Positions 10,136 to 22,510 of a DNA stretch of 64,000 bases are shown here, piece by piece. The stretch is from Asterias rubens. Taxonomy: Eukaryota > Echinodermata > Asteroidea > Forcipulatida > Asteriidae. The notes below the pieces were generated by a model, which ran no database searches, was not told the DNA's origin, and saw only the letters and a program-made list of their open reading frames with translations. The stretch is from positions 12,671,195 through 12,735,194 of the forward strand of contig NC_047068.1 of assembly GCF_902459465.1 (NCBI RefSeq). Reading direction: 5' to 3'. The stretch's first letter is position 1. Every line of letters begins with the position of its first letter. Position numbers and translations under genes: made by a program.

Positions 10136-13100
10136 CTACCTGAAAACTTTCAACGAGTCGACACATCTACAGGCGTTGAGCATGCTGAGGAAGTCCAGCG
10201 AAGTCATCTTCACGTAGAGAATGCTCAAGAATCGAAGTCGCTGTGTCTTACGCAGTTTTTGCGTGAGAAGCTTGACCGTCTCTGAAGAGCACATCGATGT
10301 AGATGGGGGTATCCCTGATATCCTTAGGTCTACAAGATTAGGTAAGTCAGAAAGTATGGAGGCTGTGCAGCTTATCACGGTGTCTGGTACTGGAGAATGT
10401 ACGAGGTTCACGTGAGTAAGTCCATGAGCAAGAGCTAGCTTGTCCTTAAGGAGAACCAGGCTTGATGCGTTGACATCATACAGGGAAACCCTAAGCTCTT
10501 TCCAATTGCGTTTCTCGTCGAGGAGTTTACACAGAGAGTGCGTGGCTGCATCATTCATCTGTTTGCTTCTACGCAGATCCAATTTGGTGAGGCAGGGGTA
10601 CGTCTTTACTTTTTCGAAGAGCTTCACAATCGCATCAGATGACATCTCTGCCTTGTCTAAGATGATGTTTTCAACATCAGCTAATGGTGGAAGCATTTCA
10701 ACAAAGTCTTCTCCAACTTGGTTTCCGGACACTTTCAAATACTTCAGCTTTGGTGTTGACTTCAGCGAAGATGCAAAGCTAGCGGTTTGGCAGAATTTCA
10801 GGCCATTCAAGCTAAGTGTCAGCTTTATTATTTCACTAAAAGAGCCTTCACTCATCATGTTAAACATTTCAGACCAATAGCAATCTTCTGAGCGCATTCC
10901 GTTCAGCACCAACTCCTGCAGGAAACACTTATTGAAGGCAGGCAGAAGGAAGCCCAAGTTGAAGTCATCAACCTGACGTCGTCTTACATCCTGCCAGATA
11001 GGAAGCACCGAGAAAAATGTCAAGTCTGGTCGATCTAGCAGATAACTTGGCATCTGTTCTCCACTTGATTGGAGCACCTCACGGATGTTTTGGGCCTTCG
11101 TAACGTTTTCTCTCTGAGAGTCGATGTTTTCAGACATGTACCTCTGTATGAGTTCCTCAGATCCATGATAACAGTTCAGGAACTCCCGGAATTCTGTGCT
11201 CGACTCTAACCTTACACAAATCAACTCGACACTTCTGACCGATAAGACATTCTCCACTTCACTTGAACAGCTGGCATCGCTTCTTGTTTCATTGGATGAC
11301 TTCTGGAAACTATGGCAAAACAGATAACCAAGAGCCTTAGCTACGTAACTCGATATTTCCACCATACGTATATGGCACTTGTCACCAAAGAGAGAGTTGA
11401 ACAGGTGGTTAAACGCACCGTTACAACCAGCTTCAAAGTTAAGTTGAAGACAGAATTCAATCAAACGCTGTGTCTTCTGGCATTCTTTGAAGTGGAGTTT
11501 CCCTTTCAGATATTGCTTGATGTTTTTACCTTGCTCGAACTGGAATATATCCGTGACATGAGACATGATGGAGTGTGCAGCGTTCTTGCTAGCTGCACTC
11601 GCGAAAACCAAAATGTTGGCCAAGTCCAGAACTCGCTGATGGTTGTCAACTTTCTGTAAGTAGTCAGCAAACAATTGGCAACTGCTCTCATCACCATCAC
11701 ACAGATACGCCAGATGCTTTCCTGCAAATTTTTCTTGAAAACTTTTCAGGACGAATGAAATATTTTTGTCTGGCGAAAGCTTGCGCGATTCCGTAAGTTT
11801 GGCTGAGAGCGACTCCGTAAGTTCCTTGTAGCTCTGTGGGCGAAAGCTTGAAACCTCATCTCTGTAGAGGAAACCTACACGAAGTCCTTGCTCGATGATC
11901 TGTGTACCGTTGGATTTTGAGAAGTCACTTTCTGAGAAGATTATCTCTTCTTCGGGACCGCCGAGAAAGCCCTCAAGGGCAACCTTCCCGAGCTCAAGGA
12001 ACAGTTCTTGTATTGTGATGTTCATCTGTTGACCTGGTTTGCTCTTATAATGCGCGAACACACTTTCTACCAATCGGTCGTATAACTTACTGATGGTGTT
12101 CAATTCTCCAAAATCCTTTCCATCAGTCCATTTTGTCAGTTGACAGAATGCAGTGAGCATAAGTGGTAGGGAGGCCAGCTCAGTCTTCAGATGATTTTCT
12201 TCAAGGTACATCAAGAGCTTATCTCCAAGAGGCTTTTGTGGTCCTCGGAATGTCTTATAAACGTATTCGTCAATGTCCTTGGGTGAGAAACCTGTGATCT
12301 CTATGTGGCGATAGTTTTCGTACTCATTCTGGAAATCCCCAGCTCGTCCGGGCCGGCTGGTTACCACCACACGGCAAGAAGTGAAACATTCATTCCTCAG
12401 CATTTTCACAATATTGCCACAATTCTCATGCTTGAGTCCCTTCCCTCTGAATTCATCGTAGCCATCCAGGAGGATCACCACATCATCGGGGTTGTCTACG
12501 CAGAATCTCTCAATGGCACTAGCATTGAATCGGGTTTCAGACGGTAGTACGTGGTCTAAGACAGCTTGTCCTAGGTTACTGTGCTGATCAAGTTTCCGCA
12601 TTGGAAGCACAATGACGAGTGGCGTATCGGCTAGAAGTGAGCCTTGCTTCCCCATGCACCAATCAAAAGCATACTTGGTCAATAGGGTTGTTTTCCCGCT
12701 GCCCGTACGGCCAAGGAGAAGAATTCGATTAGGTGACACGTTGATAAGACCCAGTTTTTTGTCACGCAATGTGTCAAAGATGGAATTGTATGACTCCAAG
12801 GGAATTTTGAGCGGGAGAAATGCGGTGGCAAACTCAATGAGGAGCACAACGTTGGTGAAGACTTGATCTACGTTGACACAGCCTGTTGAAACCCATGGAA
12901 TCAAAGGGAGCTTGCTCATCTTGTTCTTTACAAATATCTTCATCTTCTTGATGAACTGATCTCTGTTTAGTTGCTCACTCAAGCCTAGAAAATCAAAGTC
13001 AAAATACAGTACAAATTATTGATCGTATTGAAAAACGTTCGTTGAAAAGAAATCGTCCATTACAAAACCCACACTTATTAAATGATCATGACATGAGTAG

Positions 13101-14064
13101 ACTACTTGAATTTCCCAAAACATAGTTTCAAAAAACATTTCCTGTCCAAGTTAACCTGATTATTAAAAATGGGGGTTGTTGGTTAAAGGGGCTATGCCGT
13201 CTTGAACAAAGCAGGCCTGTGGCTGTTGAAGAAATTCTGAACTCTCACCCCTGAAGGCGCACGCCCTCCTTCACTAACACACGCAAATCCACGGAGAGCG
13301 CCCGCGAGCGAGCTGTATAATAGGTGAGAATGAGAGTTAATAATTCCATGTAGAGTTAATGCAATTTGTTTGGTTATAATATTATGACGACACAGCCCGT
13401 TTAACGTTGGCATTTGGTTAAAGTTGAACACTAGTGGACGCGTTATGGCGTGAGTTATAAGAACACAAACTCTTGAATAAACTTCCAATTCACATCGGGG
13501 ACACACCATGTTCAAGTCACTTCTGAAAGCCCACTTGTTTCAGGAGCATTATTGACTTCATAATTTCTTCTTTGCCTCAGCGCCTTCGAGCAAACCTTTG
13601 ATTTAGACGCTTTATATACTGATAATGATTGGTTAATAATTGTCTGTTTTACATATGAATAATCTTCGATCAATAAAATAAACTAACTATATATGCATGT
13701 TTTTATAATAATGGAATGGATATTATTCGTTTTCAGAAAGCACACTGACACTGAATTAAAAAAAAAATTAAAAAGTACCTTCCAAACAGTTGGATTGACG
13801 TTCCAATTGAATCAAATCCAGACGGTCTGCCGTCTCGAATGCCTGCCGTAGCTGTTCCTTCCTTTCGTATTGGTGTGTTTTCTTCTGCCATTTCAGGAGC
13901 ATCTTGTAACACCTCTCATGGGAATCACGGGGTACATCCTCGAGTAGGTTCTCAATTTGCGGCTCAGTGAAATCCAGACTCCTTGCGATTGCTTTCCAAC
14001 TTGACCCGAGCTCACCGGCCAGCTCCCAAAGTCCTGCCGTCTGTCCAGTGCCTGTTGCCATCAT
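10136..14064 (-). CDS. Death-NACHT-LRR NLR-like receptor (copy 2)
   Basis: Exon 13779-14064 (ATG at 14064; a second ATG follows directly) encodes a Death domain. The donor GAAG|GTACTT is phase 1. Exon 10136-12984 starts after TTTTCTAG|GC and stays in frame for about 949 codons. In exon 2 the Walker A loop GRTGSGKT is at residues 91-98, Walker B VVILLDGYDEF at about 168-178, and a sensor-like CRVVVTSRPG at about 203-212. Several leucine-rich repeats occupy the last 250 or so residues (for example LKYLKVSGNQVGE, LTKLDLRRSKQMND). Predicted length so far is about 1,044 residues. The apparent stop TAG at 10136-10138 lies inside a good donor context (TTTTCAG|GTAGGA), so the LRR region may continue in unseen exons. 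The role is inferred: NTP-dependent oligomerising immune receptor. The copy at 1-1169 has the same intron phase, so the pair arose by tandem duplication. Confidence 0.9.
12985..13778 (-). other. Phase-1 intron of NLR copy 2
   Basis: Donor GAAG|GTACTT at 13779/13778 and acceptor TTTTCTAG at 12985-12992. A CT-rich stretch and several short frames are present but show no domain. The corresponding intron in copy 1 (602 bp) is shorter and not obviously alignable, so intron sequence has turned over while exons stayed alike. Confidence 0.7.
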
Positions 14065-15053
14065 GATGCGGTCACCTTTTCAGAAAAAAATACAGATTAT
14101 TGGTTAAAAACAAAATATTGGGAGATCAAAGGAGGTGTCCTCGGCTTACATCATGTGTTTGTGTGATTGTGTATGAGGGCTTACGGGAGTGTTCTTGTGG
14201 GGTATTTTACCCAAACCAACAATGGACCCCCATAAGGAAATTGTCTGTTCAACCTGGACCCCATAAGAGAATTCTTTTTAATAAAACAACCATAGCAGGA
14301 CCCCTAACCGGATCGGTTGTGTGCGTGGGTGTGTGTAGGTAAATTCAAGACAATGACCTATGACAAAAGATGACATTGTGTACCGGTTGGGCGAAGGTCC
14401 CCTGTTGGAGAGTATGCACACAAATCATGAACAAAACCAATGGGAGTTGTTCCCAAAAGATGGGGTCCCCGATTAGAATGGTTTAACCATAAACCTTATG
14501 TGTGTGAGTTTCGTGCCACGTTTTGGAGGTCGACACGCGGCTGGTCTCCAAGCCAAGCCAAGTCAATACTCTAATCGTTTAGACTAAAGCTCACCCAGTG
14601 CTGACCAAAACCACCACCAGCCCCCCCACCCCCCCCCCACCCCACCTCCCACCCCATCCCACCTCCCCCCCCCCCCCCCCCCCCCACCCCACCTACATGA
14701 CGAATATGCATAGTGCTATTATACATTGTTCTTCGAAATAAAGTCACTGTTATTAACTTTATTCTGTATGACATCATTTTAAACTCAAAGGGAAAGTACC
14801 TTTGGTTTTGGGAAGCGGGTTCAAAGAACTTCTCAATACTAATTTAAATGCATGCGTTACAGAATGTGCAACTTCCAAACCATAGAGCTTGCCAATCCTA
14901 ATTTTAATGCATGGAGAGGCCCCGAACAAATTGGACGAGGTCAAATAAACATTGTTATCATTGAGCTGTGCTACTGTTCCCATAGCCACCATTCGCAAAG
15001 CGCTTTCGTTTCAAAACAGGTGTACTGTATATATAACCACCTCATTCATGATA
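14065..15053. other. Intergenic with C-rich low-complexity tract
   Basis: 14610-14693 is a cytosine-rich tract of CCCCACC-type units with a run of about 17 C. It could adopt i-motif/G-quadruplex structure. No gene seen. Confidence 0.5.
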
Positions 15054-15316
15054 AGGGAACACGTTGCATTGAATCGGTCGAGTTGGTCTTTGAAAAAGCG
15101 TTTGTAACCATTTGTTTTAAAATGCATACGATTAGAAAGATAATTTAAAAGTAGAATATAATGATCCACACAAGTATCACTCGAAATTGTGTGGTTTTCC
15201 TTTTACCTCGTCGACATGGGTCGGCCATTTATGGGAGTCCAATTTTTGAGGCAAATAATTTATGTTACAAACGCTTTTCAAAGACCAACTCGACCGATCC
15301 AATGCAACGTGTTCCT
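15054..15316 (+). mobile_element. Family B MITE, partly deleted
   Basis: AGGGAACACGTTGCATT at the left and CAATGCAACGTGTTCCT at the right, followed by TTAA. The interior matches 33728-34110 but the second arm is shortened. Confidence 0.75.
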
Positions 15317-17404
15317 TTAATACATCACCCATGATCGCAAACAAGCCTATGCTTATACCGGACATGGTAACCCTACTCAATATAAAACCTGCCTTTTTAA
15401 ACTTTACAACAATCTGAAAATAAAACATAATTGGTGCATGTACAAATACTATGGCACAGGTTTGGGTTATTTTGGTCTTAATACACCCAAACCAAACAGT
15501 GCACTTATAGTGTCCATCATATCTCAAAAAGGCTCATTGCTTTTATTCCTCCATATACAAGAACAAAATATTGCCACTTTTCGATTTTTTTCTTTTCTTT
15601 AAATGTGTGCAAACATTTTGTGTGAAACGGCTATAATGATTATAATGACGTAGATTGCACCGGGGGCACGCATCTTAAATTATTTACAAATATTGTTCTG
15701 AACCCTAAAGTTGACCCGACCCAACGCTCAACGATCGGTGGTTTGTTGTGTACGGAGCAATACAAGCTACCTTATGAACTCATGATGGTGTGACCCGAGA
15801 AATATCATTGATTTCTTGTCATGGGTTTAAGGCAAAGTTCACCTTTGGCCGTTGGGGAACCATACTACAATCCTATATAAATTCAGATGCATACAATAAA
15901 ACTGAAATGTGTATCTTATTTTTATACATTACGTCGAAGTGAATTGTTTATCAAAATTATTTATAATCGAAAGCTGCTGTAGATCTAACCAAACGTTTTG
16001 ATTGCAATTAATGTTAAGAGTGATACTAAACAAATGTGACCTCCCCTTTAACGAGGGCACATACCATGGAAACATTGGTTCAAAGAGTTGGTGACCTGTG
16101 CCCCATGGTGTCGCAAAGGTAAATACAATATCAACAGCACTGTGTCCAAAGTTCGCCCAAGATATAATAGAGTTCAATATCTAGGTGCAGATAAAATATA
16201 CAGGCGATTATTTGGCTGTTCGGTTTAATTGACTCGTCATTGCCTTTTCACCATTTCACTAACAACATAGATTAACACTGACAACAAAACATTAAGTCAA
16301 TCGCACACTTTTTGGGATAACATGTCCCACTGAATAATTTTCACTTTGGAAATTAGCCCCACCCCCCCCCCAAAAAAAAATCCTTAATACGTCTCTCCCC
16401 TGGCGCCCCTTTTTATTTTCAGTATTATAGTGATTCAGGCCTGGAATATTATGTAAGTCACGAATGCTAAAGCTGATGACCTCTGTTGCTCCTAGTCTTT
16501 GCCCTGGTGCCCCCTTTAAAAGTTCCCAATGTAAGAATAAATTCACAAATGGAAGTGGCCTTGCCCTCTCGAAGATGAAATCCAAGACCTGTAATCGACG
16601 CTCTACATACATTGCAACCTAGAATGCTTAGACCTGTACTCATGCAGTATCGAAGTGAATGGAAAATCCGGGAACGTCTTAATTATCATAATTTATACGA
16701 AAATGAAGGGTTTGCGGTCATGAAACATTTCTACCTCCGTGAAATAACACAGTGGATTTTTAAAACTCATCATCAGTACACGGGTTACCATTACCAATGT
16801 GCACTCACCATTAATGACGAATAAGCCAATTACGGTCCATGCTTTCTTGACTAAGGGTCCACAGTTTAGCAAGAAGTCTCTACAGTCTTTGATCTCCGTG
16901 GTTCTTTCATTCAATGGGAAAACTCCTACTGACTTACATGCCACTCGCTAATACTAGATACCACAATTGAGAAACATCAGAAACATCAGAAAAACACCCG
17001 CTATCAAAATAAATCCATGACTCACCGTACCACCGCAATGTCAGCTCAAAGACGGATAATTTTGTCCCGTTGTTGTGCGAATCGCGTTGAGATTTCGTCT
17101 GATAGCGCCCTCTTATGAGTTAGAGCCCGCCGTATGGGGGGCACCGGCAGCGCGGGGAAAACCGGTTTCGCAGTAGCCTGAAAATCTGCCGAAAGTGCAA
17201 CTGTCAAACGTCACCTCGGACCAATCAAAACGCAGATATAGAAAGCTTACGTCACACTGCACGAACATGAAAGATCATATTTGTCATAAACCTCACATGA
17301 CAACGAAATCACTGGTTCTGTAAAAGCAGTCTGTATCCTTCGGAAAAAGGACAGGGGACCAGTCTAAATCTCTGGGAACGGACAGATACACCGGCCCTCT
17401 GCTA
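15317..17404. other. Intergenic, no confident gene
   Basis: No recognisable exon. A minus-strand frame at about 16813-16925 ends in a good donor (AATG|GTGAGT) and includes a hydrophobic stretch, but has no clear acceptor or family resemblance. A C/A homopolymer junction occurs at 16363-16380. The motif AGCGCCCTCTTATGAG is at about 17103. Confidence 0.35.
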
Positions 17405-17424
17405 CAAACAATAGTATACAAATA

Positions 17425-17580
17425 TTGACTGCTTCGAGTGCCATGGTTATAACTATGACTCCCGAGGTGATCCCTGGAGCGTTCTATTTTCCCGAGGCGA
17501 AGCCGAGGGAAAATAGAACGCTCCGGGGATCACCGAGGGAGTCATAGTGTTAACCATGGCACGAGTAAAAGCAGTAAATA
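17425..17580. repeat. Long near-perfect hairpin (GATCACC/GGTGATC foldback)
   Basis: TCGAGTGCCATGGTTATAAC then GACTCCCGAGGTGATCCC...GAGCGTTCTATTTTCCC (17432-17501) is mirrored by GGGAAAATAGAACGCTC...GATCACCGAGGGAGTC and AACCATGGCACGAG (17508-17572). The stem is about 70 bp with a very short GAGGCGAAGCC-type loop. A degraded single-arm copy lies at 22914-23008. Confidence 0.8.
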
Positions 17581-17586
17581 TTTGTT

Positions 17587-17917
17587 TTATAACACCCCAA
17601 ACATTTCTAAATACTGTACTAATGATTATTAAGTCACAGACCTGAATGCTACAATCCACGGACGACGCGAATACAGATTGCAAAAACCTTAACTGTGCTG
17701 CATGTAGTCGTGCAATCCGAAATGGTTACAGACTATTAATTTATCATTCTCGTACACGCAACGGACGTCTGGGTAATGCACGCCGTGTGCTAGTCTTCGG
17801 ACTAGCGCACGGCAAACCGACGCACTATCACAACCGTCGTCTAGCAAAACTAAGACATGTCATGTGACGCGCTCTAAACCAATGAGCTGGCAGAATACTT
17901 GTAAGGGGTGTTATAAT
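17587..17917. mobile_element. Foldback element with TTATAACACCCC termini
   Basis: TTATAACACCCC at about 17587-17598 is matched by GGGGTGTTATAA at about 17905-17916. The interior holds a strong small hairpin, GCCGTGTGCTAGTC-TTCG-GACTAGCGCACGGC (about 17782-17813). No gene features. Confidence 0.55.
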
Positions 17918-18199
17918 ATAATGTATAACTCACCATAGAACAAGGACCGTGCAGGTTGGGAGCAGAGTCGTAGTTTTTAAAAACAAATCTTGAATCTTAT
18001 TATTTCCAATTGCTCAGTTTGATTACTTATGAAAATGCAGAGGTCAATTAATTAATTATAACTCCTCAAATGACGCCGTTTGGCAGGAGATTCAACTGGG
18101 ATGGGCAAACGTATCAAGCACGCTCATTGGTCTATCAAGAAAAGGCTAATTCTCATCTTGCATCACACCCACGTACCACACCGTAGAAAAAGCGCTGAG

Positions 18200-18770
18200 C
18201 AAGAATCTGCACACTGGTTAGCCAGTCCCAGCGGTCCTTGATAGACCTGACCGCTGGGGTGGAGCGAAGCCCCTCCCCACCCGCGAAGTGTCTACAAACT
18301 AATAATATTTAAAAGTGTATATTGCGCCCCTCACATACAAAATGATAAAAGGCGCAGAACACATGTTAAAAAGCACAGAGTGGAAGAAAAAGACAAAGAC
18401 AAAACACTGGTCACCAGGCCAGTGCCCTAACAATAGTATGGTGATTCGTCTGATAAAGCGCCCTCTTGTGAATCAACCGCCTTCAGCTAATAATTATAAT
18501 CTGCAAAAAATGAGGGACAGCATCTCTCAAGAGAAACATAATTCCCCAATGACATCGGACGTACTTTATTGTCTATGAACTGTTCAAACTCAGGGGAAGG
18601 TCTGCTTATATCCTTGCCGGGAGGAAGGGAGGGGAGAGGCCCCGCCCACTCCATATAGCATAACTCTTGGCTTATATCTAATAAGATGACCATTGCCAAT
18701 CCATGCATGTTAAACTTACATGCAGGTATAAAGAATACTATTTATGTTTTTACATTTACACTGTTGTATC
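18200..18770. other. Intergenic with unclassified repeats
   Basis: 18070-18290 shares GATGGGCAAACGTATCAAGC with 49883 and the phrase GATAGACCTGA with 50272, marking a dispersed repeat of unknown type. 18317-18390 (ATTGCGCCCCTCACATAC..., GGCGCAGAACAC) recurs at 46880-46950. No gene. Confidence 0.4.
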
Positions 18771-18774
18771 TTAA

Positions 18775-19139
18775 AGGCAGTGGACACTATTGGTAATTGT
18801 CAAAGACTAGCCTTCACCCATGGTGTATCTCAACATATGCAAAAAATAACTAAGCTGTGAAAATTTGAGCTCAATCGGTCATCGAAGTTGCAAGATAATA
18901 TAATGAAAGAAAAAAACATTGTGTGCGCTTAGATGGTTGATTTCGAGACCACAAGTTCTAAATCCGAGGTCTCGAAATCAAACTCGTGGAAAATTACTCC
19001 TTTCTTAAAAACTATGGCACTTCAGAGGGAGCCGTTTCTCACAATGTTGTATACCATCAACCTCTCCCCATTACTGGTCACCAAGAGAGGTTTTATGCTA
19101 ATAATTATTTTGAGTAATTACCAATAGTGTCCACTGCCT
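18775..19139 (+). mobile_element. Family A MITE, complete
   Basis: TTAA at 18771-18774 and 19140-19143 flank AGGCAGTGGACAC...GTGTCCACTGCCT. Both ends and the internal GAGACC...GGTCTC hairpin are well kept. This is one of the best reference copies. Confidence 0.9.
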
Positions 19140-19143
19140 TTAA

Positions 19144-19345
19144 AAAGGGATACATTCAGTACTTTCCTGAACCTCATAAAATAAAACAAAACCCACAGGC
19201 ATGATAACATGAACGAGAGTCGAACCCACAACATTTGACCATTCTAGAGAACACATCTTTACCATATCTTGCCCGATAGCTCCCATAGGCAATTCAAATC
19301 TTTTCATTGTAGCAGTAGTGGGAACCACAGGGTTTTTTAATGTTC
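19144..19345 (-). repeat. Degenerate tRNA-derived SINE
   Basis: On the minus strand it shows a B-box-like GGTTCGACTCT and an upstream GATAGCTATGGGAG-like head. It shares the CAGTACTTTCC...CACAGGCATG body with the SINE at 57455-57610. Confidence 0.45.
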
Positions 19346-20830
19346 CGGGCAGCACGCTTTAGGGCAACACCACTGTTGTATTTTCCTAATCCTAACCCTA
19401 AACCCTAACGTAAAAATTACATTTTTTTTTAACATAGGGGTGTGTAGCCCAGTCAACCAACGATTTAGTATATTATAATACTTTTCTCCTATAATACACA
19501 GGGAAGACAAATTTCATGTTTTTTTATCAAGACGATAAATATTTTTAATACTAATTTTTAGTCTATATTATTTCTGATTAGTGTTAAGGTTTTTAAACAT
19601 GGTACAAAAACGCAATGAATACACTCCAACTATTTCCTCGAAGACAATACATTGAACTGTTTCCCTTCTATAAGTTTGTGTCAAGAATACCTTAGATCTC
19701 ATGTAATGCAGAAAAACACTTGTAGTAAACATTGTTAAATGACCAACAAGGAAGAAAACAAACAAAGTACAAAATGTCCATGCCATATTTCAGAGATATT
19801 AGTACAGTAATTAATACCATAAAATGCATATCAAAAGCACCAACATGTTTCACAATTAGTTCTGCTTTTCTAATATATATATATTTTTAAACAACCGCAA
19901 CCTCTGAAGAAGGTCCGGTTTGGATCGAAAGCTAAGGCCATCTACCCTATTTATTATACATATATTTTCCACATATATGTGTGCTTTGAGCACTCTACTG
20001 TAGATGTGTGCGCATGATATGGTTTGTTAAATATCATAATTATTTTATAATATGACAATTAATAATTCTTTAAAGAAAAGTTTTAAGAAATATTTCTTTA
20101 CCAAAGGTCTAGTATAATAAAATAAAAATAAAAACTTTATTGCGCCAAATCCATCGAAAACAATGTTCCATGGCGCTAACAGAGTACAATTTAAAAACAA
20201 AATCCTATAAAGAAACACAAAGTCATTAGCAAAGGTATAAAAAATAAGTTTAAAATCAGCAACAAATACAAGCGAAATATTACAAAAAATTAAAGAAATA
20301 TGCAATATTTAAAAAAAATTCAATAGTATCTGAGAACAGAAGTATACTTTTACTTTTCAGTGTTTAACTTTAACAAAAAGGGATCACACTTCGATGAAAT
20401 AATTTTGCAGAATACTTACTGCCATTATAAATCTTCATAATATCAGGAAAGACCTACTTTTTTTCGGAGCTATTACCAAAATACATGTATGATGCTACCT
20501 TTAAAATTAAGAGTCTAAAATATAGACTTTTGAATTGGAATTGTTTCTTTGTGACTTTCTGATCCAATGGTTATTTCAAGCCATGAAACCAGTGGTCAAC
20601 CTAATTCAACCTCATTCAACCCTCATTCATAGAGCCACAATCCCAAGCGACTGAAAGGGAAGACCACTCACGTGAGTCCAGTGTTTATTTTCACTTAAAT
20701 ATTTTCCTTCTTGTTTTTTTTTTCTCTCTGTTTACCAACCCCTGCTCTACACAATCATTTATGTATCTATGTTTTGCTCATTTTTCTATGTTTTGTTGTC
20801 CGCTTGTTTGTCTGTCTTTCCGTCCTTGAA
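19346..20830. other. AT-rich intergenic, no gene seen
   Basis: Contains a short interstitial telomere-like stretch (CCTAACCCTAAACCCTAAC, 19391-19409). At 20115-20175 the sequence AAAAACTTTATTGCGCCAAATCC looks like the tail of a LINE/SINE in reverse orientation. Otherwise low-complexity AT-rich DNA. Confidence 0.4.
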
Positions 20831-21208
20831 AGACAGTGGACACTATCGGTAATTGTCAAAGACAAAGATTCAGACTTGGTGTATCTCAACATATGCATGG
20901 AATAACAAACCTGTGAAAATTTGAGCTCGATTGGTCGTCAAAGTTGCGAGATAATAATGAAAGAAAAAACATCCCAGTCACACGAAGTTGTGTGCGTTTA
21001 GATGGTTGATTTCGAGACCTCAAATTCTAAATCTGAGTTCTCAAAATCAAATTCATGGAAAATTACTTCTTTCTCGAAAACTATGTCACTTCAGAGGGAG
21101 CCGTTTCTCACAATGTTTTATACCATCAACCTCTCCCCATTACTCGTCACAAAGTAAGGTTTTATGCTAATAATTATTTTGAGTAATTACCACTAGTGTC
21201 CAGTGCCT
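20831..21208 (+). mobile_element. Family A MITE, complete
   Basis: Begins AGACAGTGGACACTATCGG and ends GTGTCCAGTGCCT followed by TTAA (21209-21212). The left flank TTGA is a one-base variant of TTAA. Confidence 0.85.
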
Positions 21209-21480
21209 TTAAGGCATCCCTCTCCAAGCTCTGCTATATCACTTCATCTTTAAGTTCTTGTTTAGAATATATATGCCTCTTTTGTTTGTTTACTGAATCC
21301 ATTTGTCTATTTCCTGCATGCACTTCTGTAATTTCGTCTCATAGTGATATGGAAAAAAATGTGAAATGAATGAATGAATTTATTAATCAAAGCCAAGAGG
21401 GTCTTTTTCAACCTGTGTTTTTTTTTAACAGTATTTATGTGCATTATTCACAACTTGTATGCAAAGTGCTTTTGTTAAAA

Positions 21481-22270
21481 AGACACTGGACACTATTGGT
21501 AATTGTCAAAGAGCTGAATTGGTCGTCGAAGTTGCGAGATATGATTGATATAAAACACACCCTTGTCATACGAAGTTGTGTGCTTTCAGACGCTTGATTT
21601 CGAGACCTCAAAATCTAAATCTAAGGTCTCGAAATCAAATTTGTGGTAAATTACTTCTTTCTCAAAAAGTACGCTACTTCACATTGTTTTGTTTTGTTTC
21701 GTCCATTATTTCAGTTCAACATACCTTATGACCATAAAAATTACATATGTTGTGGAAAATGTAATACTAATTAACAACATATATATAAAAGTACAAATAA
21801 ATTCAACATAATTGCAGAGAAAAACAGAAATTTAAACTTGACCTCAGGTCAGGTTACTTGAAACAAATAAAGCAGAAGTTTGTTTTGGTTGCGCCGGGTG
21901 GAAAGCCCTTTCATTGGTCACTTAGGCGTCTTTTTACTCTTTAAACTGCATAACGCGTTGATCTAACGCCCTGGCGCCCACGTGCGTCCGCGTATAAACC
22001 AGCTTAGAGTAGTTTCACATTTGGGCGTAGATTTACAACAGGGGGTTTAAAAAAAATAAAGATCAAATAAACATCCTAGTCCCAGAGTTTTAATTTTGTC
22101 TATACATAAACTCAAACCCTATTATTTGAATTTTTTGTTTTAAAAGGTAAGATTCGGCACAAAGAATAATTGAAAGCAAAGATTTGATTTCATAAAAAAT
22201 ATTTTTTTTGTTGGTGATGCTTTCTCGCTCCGGTGAGCACGAGACTTGCAGTCTATAGTGTCCAGTGTCT
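21481..22270 (+). mobile_element. Family A MITE split by a ~570-bp insertion
   Basis: The left part (21481-21683) starts after TTAA with AGACACTGGACAC and runs to the CTACTTCAC stretch. The right terminus AGTGTCCAGTGTCT (22257-22270) is followed by TTAA (22271-22274). Between them lie unrelated AT-rich sequence and the dispersed repeat of 22008-22255 (also at 9071-9350). The order implies that the inserted repeats landed in an already resident MITE. Confidence 0.6.
22008..22255 (+). repeat. Dispersed repeat, second copy
   Basis: Shares AGTTTCACATTTGGGCG, ACATCCTAGTCCCAGAGTTTT and CTCGCTCCGGTGAGCACGAGA with 9071-9350. Here it sits inside a family A MITE. Confidence 0.65.
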
Positions 22271-22510
22271 TTAACCCAGACGTGGCACACAGTGCAGTTA
22301 CCTCGCCATTACCCAGTTTGCATTTATATTCCTGGGTGGAGTGGAGCAATGATGCTCAAGGATACAGATGTTGCCACTGACCATGTCAGGATTCAAGCCC
22401 ACATAATGTACATTACAGAGCTGGAGTTTGTATGATAGACTACTCATAACGACAACCCATCCCCCTCCCCCAAACAGTAGACAGTATCAAACAATTGCAG
22501 GTGACCCTCT

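Noticed and set aside
16813-16925. Possible minus-strand exon with hydrophobic segment and GTGAGT donor
   Set aside because: There is no convincing acceptor or start, no partner exon and no family resemblance.
20988-21170. Recurrent MCAFRWLISRPQ-type frames at several positions
   Set aside because: They recur because they lie in family A MITE copies; they are not a protein family.
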